Assembly: GCA_018466975.1 (NCBI GenBank)
Contig: CM031562.1
Coordinates: forward strand, 930,001-994,000
From: Sparassis latifolia
Taxonomy: Eukaryota; Basidiomycota; Agaricomycetes; Polyporales; Sparassidaceae
Direction: 5' to 3'
Length of the DNA stretch: 64,000 bases
The notes beneath the pieces are model-generated. The model was not told the origin of the DNA. It searched no databases and saw only the letters and a list, made by a program, of their open reading frames with translations. Of this stretch, positions 47,750-58,020 are shown piece by piece. The stretch's first letter is position 1, and the number at the start of each line of letters is the position of its first letter. The position numbers and the translations under genes are program-made.

Positions 47750-48132
47750 GAAGAGAATGTCGATGTCCAGACTGGTGATTCATGCTGGTCAACATTCCGA
47801 TTTCACTAAATCGGGTTTGAACTGGTGATGGTGAGCTTTTGCATTATATAGTGATGGTGACAGAGGGACCACTGTGACTACCGGTTACATGCAAAACGAC
47901 ACTGACATAGTTCTAACCCGATCTTGTAAAATGCCAGCGCGTCACATCACAAATATCGCTAAAAGGCGACAGAAGTTCTATATGCCGCGTCAGTGATTCT
48001 TGTGCTACGTATACAATACAAACAAACTGCCCCCCACCGTTGGGGCTTGGTAGTCAACGGAAGCATGCACTCGAAAGGTTGAACCGCTCAAATACTGCAC
48101 AGGCCTTTTGCTTATCTTCGTCATGCTCCAAG
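47750..48132. other. intergenic
   Basis: 5' flank of the F-box copy and 3' flank of the P450. No further feature. Confidence 0.5.
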
Positions 48133-50309
48133 TCAATCAGACAACTGCATGATCACCTCCACCATCTTATCTGACCGCGACCGAACGACGCATTCAAAAG
48201 GCTTCGGAGGGCTGAAGCAGACGATCAGATTCGAGTGGCACCGACGCAGCTACACCGCGACACACCTTGTCTGTCCTCCCGTCAGGAACTCTATCTTCTG
48301 TTCGATCACCTGGCCGTCTTTCCCGATTGGTTTGTTGATAGTGAAGGCGGCGAGCACTGTCGCTGCTACGATCCATGTGCTGTTGCCGGCAAGGTGTCTG
48401 CCAGGGCAGATCCTACAGACAGGTATCAAGCGTGCTATTCCACTGAGGCACGAAGAGTGTTAGCAACCCACCGCCTGCCAAACCCAAAGGCGGCGCTCAG
48501 GTGTGGCTCGCCGTAGCCGGCGGGCGCAGGAAGGAATCGCTCCGGATAGAAGTCATCGGCGTTCTTGTATACCTTCGCATCCCGACTCATTGCACTAGGA
48601 TGTCATCAGAAGAGAACGGAAAGAAGACTCTAAGCATAGACACTCACGTAACGTGGGGAATGATGAACGAACCCTTTGGGATGAACATCCCGTTGTAGAC
48701 GTCGTCGTGGAGACTTCGATGAGGTATACCTAGCAATAACATCTTTAGAAGCTGAGAGTGTTAGAGCTCGGATCTAGCTAACCCAAAGGTACGGCTGGAT
48801 GCCATCTGAGGAGCCCATCGTCTCAACACAAGTCCGACACAGGAATTCAGGTATAACACACCTGCTCGTCTCCTGCAGTACACACTCCAGATAGGGCAAC
48901 GCTTCACGGTCACTGAAGTCCGGGAGTCGATTGACACCAACAACTCTGGCGATCTCTTCTTGAGCCTTACGTTGCGCCTCTGGGAATAACATCATCGCAA
49001 GGAAGAAAAGTTGCAAAGATGACCATGTCTGGAGAGTAATCAGTCTCGTAACGATGCGCAAACCCTCAAGTCTAACCGTCTCAGTCCCGGCTACATCAAT
49101 TCGTTATAGTATTAACAATTACCACGAGAAAAAATGCGAGAACTTGCCTGAATGGACAGTTGAAGCAGCACCTTCAATATCTTTGAGGTCTTCCACGCCG
49201 ACATTGTTGACATCGAGACGTTCCAAGAGGGAAGCCGCGAACGATGGCGGCGCAACCCCAGCAGCCTGTAAAACCATATGAGTATGAGCATGTCCATCCA
49301 GAGGACAGCGGAAGCTGACCATTTGTCTCCGCACGTTATTGAACGGCACTTCGATCATCCTTCGAGTCGCTGGACGCCAGTAACGAGGTACGGTGGTTAA
49401 AAATGAGCATCCCGGCAACCAATGCGGCACATCTTTCACTTGCATAAAGGTCAGATTTGTTTCATTAATAGGCATATGTAGGACATACGGAAGGGAAACA
49501 TGTCTATCAGCGAGACTCCTGCCGTAGCTTCTTCCACACCGCCAATGGCAGCCTCAGCGAGCTCGATGTTGACGTCATCATCAGATAATATGCGAATTCC
49601 ATAAGCAACCTCCAAGGCGGTGGCTAAGGCAAACCTACAGTTGAAATGTTCATTTGCTGGAAAATGCAGCCGCAGGGACGTGACTAACCTGTGAGTTGCG
49701 GAACGAATCTCGGTGGGTGCCACCAGCAACTTCTTGAGCACGACGTGCGCTTCTCTGAGTTGAGTTGCTTGATACACAGGAGACATTCTACTGTTCAGGT
49801 ACTCTTGGAACATCCTCCTGAGCTTCCTCCATTTCGGGCCGTATCGCAGTAGCACGAGGTTCATTTCGTAACCCATCCTTACACACACTTTGAATACCAT
49901 AACTATGTATAGGCCGAACACACTCACATTTCAATGGTTGTGCAATCAGGCCGATCACTGTAGTTGGAGCTTCGCTTCTCCATGAGTTCAGTAGCAACAT
50001 TCAAGGAATTCACGATAATCATGGTTTGTCCCAGAATCCGGAGATGAAATAGATCTCCTACAGCGAGATTGAATTTAGTATCACCTACACATGGCAACGC
50101 GCATATAGATGACGCAGCTCACCGTAGTCATTCGCCCATCTCCGGAATAACTCATACTGGTGGGCGGGATCAAACTTGAGAAGATGTCCTATAATGGGAT
50201 GCGCTGCAGGGCCAGGTGGGAGAGGCGAAGCTCGTCTCCGCCCGCCCTTTAAAAAAATCAGCGCTACTACTGCACAAGCACAGACCGCATAGATCATGGC
50301 AGAGACCAT
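48133..50309 (-). CDS. cytochrome P450 monooxygenase (twin of the 26836-29024 gene)
   Basis: Thirteen exons: 50309-50123, 50057-49928, 49877-49689, 49634-49489, 49438-49320, 49265-49148, 49090-49077, 49028-48862, 48805-48783, 48729-48648, 48594-48472, 48412-48266, 48211-48133. Total 507 residues. The N-terminal anchor is [16 protein letters not shown], the hinge [14 protein letters not shown], the I-helix AGTETT, ExxR is ETSR, and the heme loop FGFGRRICPGRH carries Cys 435. Every exon has the same length as in the other P450, including exons of 14 and 23 bases. The intron after exon 6 has a GC donor (GCAAGT) in place of GT. An intact ER monooxygenase of unknown substrate; probably a recent duplicate that has since diverged. 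Confidence 0.9.
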
Positions 50310-51379
50310 GGCTCGATATGAGGGGAAAGTCGTTTCAGTCGGCCTTATGTAGTCCTGTGCATCGATAAGCGCGAATCAATCACCTAAAGTTCACAATTGA
50401 GATGGTGAAAAGGACGCGGTGATGCTACGTTGCCTTGGATAGCGCAGCCCGCGATACCGTAAGTACTTTGAAATGCTAGAGAAAGGGCGCTGGGCTAGCG
50501 TTTGCTTCTCTGTATATTACCTGGAAGCCGGGTAATTTACAGTATTTCTCCGTAGCCCTCAGCTGCAGCCACCTTATCCCGTGTCGCCAAAGTAGACTTC
50601 AGCAATGCATATCAACCGTAGTCGTACGGTGGCTGGGGAGCAGACAACACTAAAGGTTCCCTTATGGATATAGAGCCACCAACTGTGGCGTCATGGTTTG
50701 TGATGGGCTTGGAACGGAGGATGCGATTCAGGCCATTATCGAGCCCAAAATGACAGCTATGGGAAATGGGCGATAAGCGGCACTTGGTCGCAGGACAGAT
50801 CAGACGGATATGCTAACTTACAACAGAGTGACTTATGAGAGGTACATATGTTCGGAAATAAATGTGGACATACCTGCAGACTAGCCATACAGTGTGACAC
50901 AATACCCAGGCGGCAATCTGGGGCGAACCTGGTTGTTGCCATGCCATGCTACAGGTATGGACTTATCTCCAGGGATGGAGGGCAGTTAATTGATGGATAT
51001 AGCGTGTAAACTCGAGTGACCGTCACCGTGAATCAGGCTGCACAAAGATCATAGCTATCATTACGGCAAGACTCAAAGCTGACGGTCACTTGGCTTGGAT
51101 TCGAAGGAAAGTGTGGAACCGCGTTCAGGCCTCGCGCTCCAAATGGCACGTTACATACTGTAGTGTCGTGGGCGAAACTCCAGCGCTAAGCGCTAGCGCG
51201 GCGAAATTGCAGTCGCAGAATGAATGCTGTGAAACTGGCGCAGCTAAAGTCTCTCTGTTTAACAGTAGAGGACAAGGTTTTTGCCCACCCTGCTGCCAAA
51301 GACCGGGGTAGCTCAATCTCAGCTATACGTACGCGGATGAGGCTGTGGCGCGGGGAGAGTCCGCGAGCTTCGACTGATA
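50310..51379. other. intergenic
   Basis: Upstream region of the P450. No coding exon, RNA gene or repeat recognised. Confidence 0.45.
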
Positions 51380-51546
51380 TCCCATCAGGAAAATCCCAAT
51401 TTGATTTTGCCCCTTTTTACCACTTATTCCGGCTTGATTGCTCCTTTTGGAGCTTGTACCTCGGTACTTATCGGGTTTGTTTCCTTGGATAAGTCCAAAA
51501 AGGGAACAAAGCGAGCCAAAGTAAAAATGGGATTTTCCTGATGGGG
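51380..51546. mobile_element. small MITE-like hairpin element
   Basis: Outer ends are perfect 18-base inverted repeats: CCCATCAGGAAAATCCCA at 51381-51398 and its complement at 51528-51545. The pairing continues inward with mismatches (CCCTTTTT, ACTTAT and CC-GG blocks on both arms), so nearly all 167 bases fold back. No coding capacity; no clear target duplication. It lies about 290 bases beyond the 3' end of the transposase-like gene. Confidence 0.6.
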
Positions 51547-51833
51547 AAGGCTCGGAAGCTCAGCGTAGATCACAGCAAGAGGCGTGCGATGTCGAAACTG
51601 ACGACATCAACTGCGGTTTCCGCTGGACCCCGAGTACCGGGGGGTGGGGGGGTGATGTGACCTCTGGTCACGATGCCGGGTTTCGGCTCATCCAAATATG
51701 GAAACTATGGTACTGTACCACCTGTACGACCTACAGAACCGCTGTCGACGCTGCGAGCTCTCCAGCAATGGTAATTTATATTGGAGAGTGTATCTACAGT
51801 TGTGAGACAGTGACCGGCAATGTACTCACATAT

Positions 51834-54800
51834 TCAAGTTTTGGCTCCTGAGCCAGTCGGGGGCGCACAATTTTCCTGGTCTGCCACACCTCTTCTCGTT
51901 CTCTTTCGCGCGCAGTTCGGCACGATGTCTGTCGCAGGACGCTTTGATCCAACACCAACGTTGTTTTCATCAATCTTGAAGTTGCGGAATGGTGGTGGAA
52001 TCACCGGGTCTGGAATTTGGAGTGCCTTCTCTTCCTGCATTGAGATCGCCATATCGTGCCACAATTTCACCGGTATTGGGAGCCCTACGGGATCGCTTGG
52101 TGATGCGTACTCGGGATGTTGTAGCCGCAGGTGTGTATCCATGTTGTAATGCCATATGGCCGGTGGTGGAACCGTCTTGTTTGAAGGTTTGGGGCACAGT
52201 GAACAGATGATTGGAACATTGCGACACGGGGTTTTCTCTGATCCCTTCTCCGCGAAACCATATCGGAATGGCAGGAAGAATGGGCACTTACATTCAACCT
52301 TGAAGGTACGGCTTGAAATTTTCAGAGTAACAGCGCAGTTACTATTCCCCGAACGCCCGCAAAAACCACAAGGCATCATAGAGCCGACCTGCCGGACATA
52401 ATGATCATCGTGTGGTGAACAGCGTGGTGCAAGACTCACCTGTTCTCTGAGTGCAGGAACCTCCCGAACCCTGCGCATTGCACGTAAGATGTGCATTCCG
52501 ATGTGTGCTCTCCAGTTATCGGGAGTGTGCCCGCAGAAATGACACTCTCTTGAAACTTTGTCACTGTGCTCGGTGGCGAGCTGCTGTGAACCTTTGATGC
52601 AAAGCAAGCCTTCACTCCCTGTTGTTGAGTGCATAAGCTGCTCAGAGGATACTGTTGAGTGACGTACCATCACGACGTGCATACGGGAATGACTTCAACT
52701 TGAAAGATGCCACCGATGTGATAGAGGTAAGTGGTAACTTCACTTCTACAACTCTATCCCACAGAGTTTGGCAAGCAATCAAAAGCATCTCTTCATCGAG
52801 CTCCCAAGTCTTACCTGATGAGTTAACTTCACCTTGTTCTGAATTATATAGCACTGTTGCGGCCTCAACGACATGAGGGTTGACGAGTTCTGTAAGATAG
52901 CCGGGACAAGTGATAACCACAGGCTTCTCGGTCAATTCAGTTGTCCCACGCATTGACGAATCAACCTTGCTGTATCCTCCTGTCCAGATCCACCGTGCCG
53001 GTTCAGGTGTTGGTTGTCCTACAGAGCTAGTTGGTGCAGAAGGCACCGGTTCAACACAAGTGGAAGCTGAGACACGAGACAAGCCTGAGTAGTTACATTG
53101 TACCAATGTAACAATCTGGCCGGTAATCTTGACATTGGCTTTGTGAGATGCAAGTGTAGCCATCTTGATTGAAGAGCGCTGTATGCCACCTTCAGTTACG
53201 AGGGTAGACCTGAGCAATGCGAGCGATAGTGTCTTATCAGTGCGTAGAATGGTAAGAAGAGGGTCGCCTGTAAAGAATGATTCGGGATCCAGGAGATTGT
53301 CAGCATTTAGGTCACGCTTGGCGTTAACTTTAGTGAATCCACGAACACGTTCAAGACGGTTGAACGACTTGTGAACATAGTCAGTATTGATCACTAAACG
53401 GCAGACAGACTGCTTGTGGATCCACTTTCCGTTGTGTTGCAAGTAGTCACTAGAATCAATGCCAGGTCCAGAGGGTAACTCTGTAGTATCAGGAACGTCG
53501 CCGAGAGCTTCCTCGAGTGTGAGCGCAACCACTCCATCAACGTCTGCAGTGTCATTATGCTGACTAGTCGCTTCAGTGTGTGAAACTGTTGCCACCAGAT
53601 CCACCGAGCGATCCTCATCACCTTCGATGCCTGGATACTTGTTTTGTCCAAAAGGTCGAAGGAAATCCACACCACAATCTGGAAAATGGCAGTATAGTCA
53701 TAGGCTTCAGGTGGTAGCTGCGAGGATTTGAGAACATGTATTGCCGCCTCACGGCCTGCTTTCCATGCTGACTGCAAGTTGCAGTGTCCCGAGATGAGAT
53801 CACCATGCCATGACTCGGCATTCAAGTGGTCGACACCTTCTGTCCTAGTCATCTTGATACGACGATGTCCAGGATCCAGCTGTGGGTTCCGCGCAAAGCA
53901 CCCATCAATGTCCGTCGCATGTCCTAATCGATCAACACCCTGTCGATAGTTCATCCCTGCATCATGTGCTCCCAACATTCTTAAACGACCGAAGAGCCTC
54001 TCAAGACGATCAGTGCCAGCCTCGAATATGTAGAAAGCTAATGCACCATATTCCAGTTGATGCTTCGCAGTACAGAATAGGATATTCTTGATCATAGTCA
54101 TCGCATCGCCGAATAGTTGATTGGACAAGAAGGTGAGGCGATGTACACGGAAGAAGCTGAAGCACAAGTGGAGAAACTTGACAAGAGAGCAAACTTGATC
54201 TGAAAGAGAGAAGTCAGTGTTTATAAATGGCTCAAGGAGAGATTCAAGCAGCTGTGCCAGGAGTCGGATGGCATCAATATCACCGATTATATCCAGGTTA
54301 GAATTGGCGGGAATATCCATCTTGCTTAAATCTATGATAGCGTGCATGAGTTCCACCGCACGCGGCACATCTTGAGGGTCATCTGGATACAGGAGTTTTT
54401 GTACACTGGTGTCGTCATGACCAGGCAACCAGCGCAGGTAACGAGGAGCATGGTGGAGTTGATAATCCGTCCATTATTCAGAACTATACCTGACGGTGAT
54501 CGTATCAAAGTGCAAAAACCTACGGTTGAAGCGTGAGTAGTCCTGAAGGTCACTGGAAAATAATGTAGCACCTACGTTTGAATATATGCTTGTAGTCAAA
54601 ATCTAAAGTTATGTCATTGTCGCCGACACGCAGGTTGAGCCCAGGCATATTGGAAAGTATCCCATATAGCTTAGATTTTGGATCCAGATCATTTTTGAGA
54701 AAGACCTTGTAACCTGCAGCACGTCGAGTAGCATCACCGTCAGTGGCAAAAGACCAGATCCGACCAACTGCAGCGGCCCCCTCATTGTCCCATGCCTCAA

Positions 54801-56574
54801 TTATCGAGTTGAATATGAATTCCATGTCAGAAGCAGTCTCCTGTTTGCAAGTCGGAGCTGCTAAAATCGGATAGATTCCTGGTTCTCCAAAGCATGCAAT
54901 GGCGGCGACAGACATCTCCTTGCCCATATGAACACGACCTTCAACCAGCGCCTCGGCTAAATTGAGAGCTGAATTGTAGTCTCGCAAGACCAGGTCAACA
55001 TTTGATGCGTGCTTCCAACAAAGCCCACCAACACTGTTTGCATGTTTGAAGTGGATAGCCATCTCTTCCAAAGCGACTTCATCCATGAGCACGCTAACAC
55101 CGTGGAAGCTGGTCATGTTCGCGCGCGCGCGTGTGCGAAGAACCACTTCCTTGATGTTATCTTCGATCTGGTATGTAGTGATAGTGCCAACAGTCGGAGT
55201 GATCCTCGTGAAAGTCAAGCTGTTGCGTAGTGCTCGCAAAGAAGGGAGCCCAAGGCTATGAGACAGTGCATATAGCAGAGAACGACCTCCAATGCGATAT
55301 ACAAGTGTCGCCAAGTCGAAATCGAAGTCTGTGTAGCTGCGGGCATGATATGAGCCTTCAAGAGCATTGCCTAGTTTCCCGATGATTGTTTGAATGCTTG
55401 CGCCTGAATCAAGCGCCACTTGCAGCAGTTTCTGAACACGAGGAATATTGCCCTCCGAGAGCGTCATGAGCAAACGTTGATGGTCTGTCACTCGCACAAG
55501 CATATTATTACTCTTCCGTGAAGAATTCAACATCTGCCAGTATCTGTTAGTATCGTCGCTGCCTTCAAAGCACAGAAAACTCACCTGCAATCGTAGTGCA
55601 CGAACTTCATCATCTCGCTCACGAACGAGCTCCCGCAGTTGGACAGCATTCAAGAACTCATAGCGTGTGTGCCGCTTGACCTCGCGAGCCAGAGATGCAA
55701 GCTCGGTGATTCGTTTTGGTATAGCGGCACACTCACTGCAATGGGTTGCATCCCCTGGAAGAACTCCAAGGCACGCCTTTGACTGTCCACAGATCTCCCG
55801 ACATTGACTGTGAACTTCAAGGTAGAATGGCAGTGTTCCTGGTCCATCGCCAATGCGAGACCATGGGAATGTTTCGTTGAAGTGTCCCAAATCAGTGGGC
55901 CACTCGACAGGAATGCCAGTACACCGCAGAATGGTAGGAGTTGATTTCATGTCAGATGGAACTTGCGGTCCGGCTTGCATTGCTGTCGCTGATGAACGCC
56001 TGGACGCGATTGTTGTACTTGAACGAAAGACTGTGCTGAGTGTTTGGTTGGCCAAATTGACCTCACTTCGCGCAATAGCCTTGCGGCATCGGAGACTCCC
56101 TTGGTGATTCTGTAACGTGTTGAAATGACTGTTACTGGTGAGTCCTTGAGTATCGCGGAAGCTGGTTTTAACCCAGACTAAGCACGCCGGGCACTGCAGC
56201 TCCCAGGAGTGGGCGGCATTGCTCCGGGCATGAATCTTCCCTTGGCGGTACAGAGCAAGAAGAGACAGGTCATCCGAAATTCCCTGTGAAGTTGCTGGTT
56301 GCGAGGCTGGTGTAGGAGTGCTGTCAGCTTGGGTCCATTGTTCCGGCAGACTGGATGGAGTGAGTGACAGGGATGTATTGGAATCAATGGTGGATAGAGT
56401 AGTATAGCTCTGGTATGTAGGAGGGCCACCATTGCTGGTGTTCATAATCGAAGAGAACGGATCATGGGAGTGGAGTGAGTCGGGAGTATCACTGATTTCG
56501 GCAGGTTGAGAAATTGGAGACCAGTCTCCTGGCGAAGAACTTGGAACAACTGAGGTAGAAGTAGATGATGGCAT
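51834..56574 (-). pseudogene. large transposase-like gene with C-terminal zinc-binding region, frame-broken
   Basis: Reading starts at ATG 56574 (MPSSTSTSVVP) and runs to 51834. Introns: 55584-55534 and 52439-52389 (both 51 bases, in frame, with GTGAGT donors), plus one of about 60-80 bases near 54560 joining KHIFK to RFCTLIRSP. Features in order: Ser/Thr-rich N-terminus; CPAC and a Cys cluster (CREICGQSKACLG, HCSEC); an acidic-motif series like an RNase-H-fold transposase (LMDEVALEE at about 480, FATDGDATRR at about 594, DFDYKHIFKR, then TDRLERLFGRLR and DHLNAESWHGD); and a C-terminal region with CHFCGHTPDNWRAHIGMH, CGFCGR, CSLCP and WHYNMDTHLRLQHPEY, probably zinc binding. The frame slips near 54445, 53680 and 52660. 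I know such proteins as a recurrent uncharacterised Agaricomycete family but cannot name it. Transposase function is inference. Confidence 0.65.
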
Positions 56575-56976
56575 AGTTCAGCAGTGAGGAAACACATTAC
56601 AGCAGTATAGGGTAGAGGCTTTATATGTAGAGACAGGGAGACGGCCACAGCGTTATTTTGTCGCACATGCTCCTGCATCGGTTCAATAATGTCACGTGCA
56701 CAACCACCGAGGAATGACCAAAGTCTCATTTAAACACTCTCCAGCTCATTGGACTCACAAAAAGCTGCTTAATTGATTGTTTGATACATATATTAGGGGG
56801 TCTCGCGCAATTTTGAAGGAGATCAGTGAAGAACTGTGTGCACTATGCAGAAACTGGAGAGACGAAGTGTCGAAACCTCCGAGTAGGCCAAAAGGACCCC
56901 GGAACCCTAAAGGGGGGGGCTATGTTGATGTCGCGGATTCCGATTCCGCACGCCTCTTGGATCACAGGAAGCATTA

Positions 56977-57310
56977 CCACTTTTATCCATTGGAAATAAC
57001 CTGGCAAAAAGCATGGAAATCAATAATATATTTTCAGAGGAAAAACCTCAAGAAAAAAGTGAGAAAAGAACAAAACATTCTCACGGTTTTTCCCTTGGAA
57101 ATAAGTTGCCTACCATATCAGGCAACTGGACATGGCAGGACATGCCAAAACCTGGACAAAATTACCATATTTGGCGACCAACTTATTTCCAGTGGAAAAA
57201 CTACGGAAATGCTTTGTTCTTTTACACATTTTTTCCTCATGTTTTTCCCGCAGTATAACTTTATTGATTTCCACACATTTTTCCAAGTTATTTCCTCGGG
57301 AAAAAAGGGG
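56977..57310. mobile_element. fold-back MITE with TTA target duplication
   Basis: A near-complete palindrome of 334 bases. Arms of about 125 bases (56991-57118 and 57167-57300) match closely: GGAAATAAC, TGGAAATCAATAA, GAAAAAC, AAAAGAACAAA and GGAAATAAGTTG occur in order on both. Outer ends CCACTTTTATCC and its diverged partner GGAAAAAAGGGG; TTA flanks both sides (56974-56976 and 57311-57313). A TTA/TAA duplication is usual for PIF/Harbinger insertions, so this may be a non-autonomous member. Very AT-rich relative to neighbours. No coding. Confidence 0.8.
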
Positions 57311-58020
57311 TTATGCGTCCTGTGCGATGCGGCCATGATATGCGTGCCCTCATATGGACGAAACTGTCTGGGTACGAGACCAGGACGAAATGTGGCTCCA
57401 GAGGCACCTCGATAATCGCCACAATTTCCATAGTCACCGGAAGTTACAGGCTTTTCGTAATGTTCGTAGTCGGTGACCGTTCTGAAAAGTCGCCAACCGG
57501 CACAACACTGCCTAGTAAATATGCAGCGCTCGCAAGCAAAACTTTTACGATACTTCTTTCACTGTCAACGAGGAGAGCCGTTACCGCCTCATCAGCCTAA
57601 AGTTGTGACACGCCTGTCGGGCACTTGATGGGAAATGATGTCATGAACACAGATTCGCGGCAATCGCCGGCATTTATATTTGTGCTGCTCGGCCGCAGGA
57701 AAGGATTCCTTGAACATATGTTCTCAGGATAATTGCTCGAAGATGCTAGGACAAAGGAAAGGAGAGAGTGGGCAGTGCCTGGAAAATAAAAGACGGAAAA
57801 TCTGCTCCTGAAAAAGTCAAATAGGAGTCCATCTTTGAGAGCGTACAGGGCCTGTTCGGGTCTGGGCTGAGCAGACTCCTGGGATGATGCGGGGCTCGTG
57901 CCTTGCAGAAATCCACAGCCAAGTTCACACCAATTCTCTGTCCGTCGTTGGTTTCAACGTCCTCGACACCGTCGCCAACGGCGACCAGCTCCTCGAGCTC
58001 GCTGTCTGACCCACGCTGCC
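57311..58020. other. intergenic, upstream of the histidine kinase
   Basis: The frame of the kinase gene is open from about 57898, but its codons there lack a fitting start context. The pyrimidine-rich, CGAC-rich leader at 57900-58020 is probably 5' UTR. No other feature. Confidence 0.45.

Noticed and set aside
51834..56574. Assignment of the transposase-like gene to KDZ transposases, which are common in mushrooms
   Set aside because: The motifs I associate with KDZ proteins are not visible; the acidic motif series and C-terminal zinc region look different.
51594..56934. Inverted 10-mer CGACATCAAC / GTTGATGTCG outside both ends of the transposase-like gene, as possible TIRs
   Set aside because: Only 10 bases match, inner sequence does not align convincingly, no target duplication flanks it, and the left copy is part of a local GATGTCG/CGACATC hairpin. 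Could be chance.
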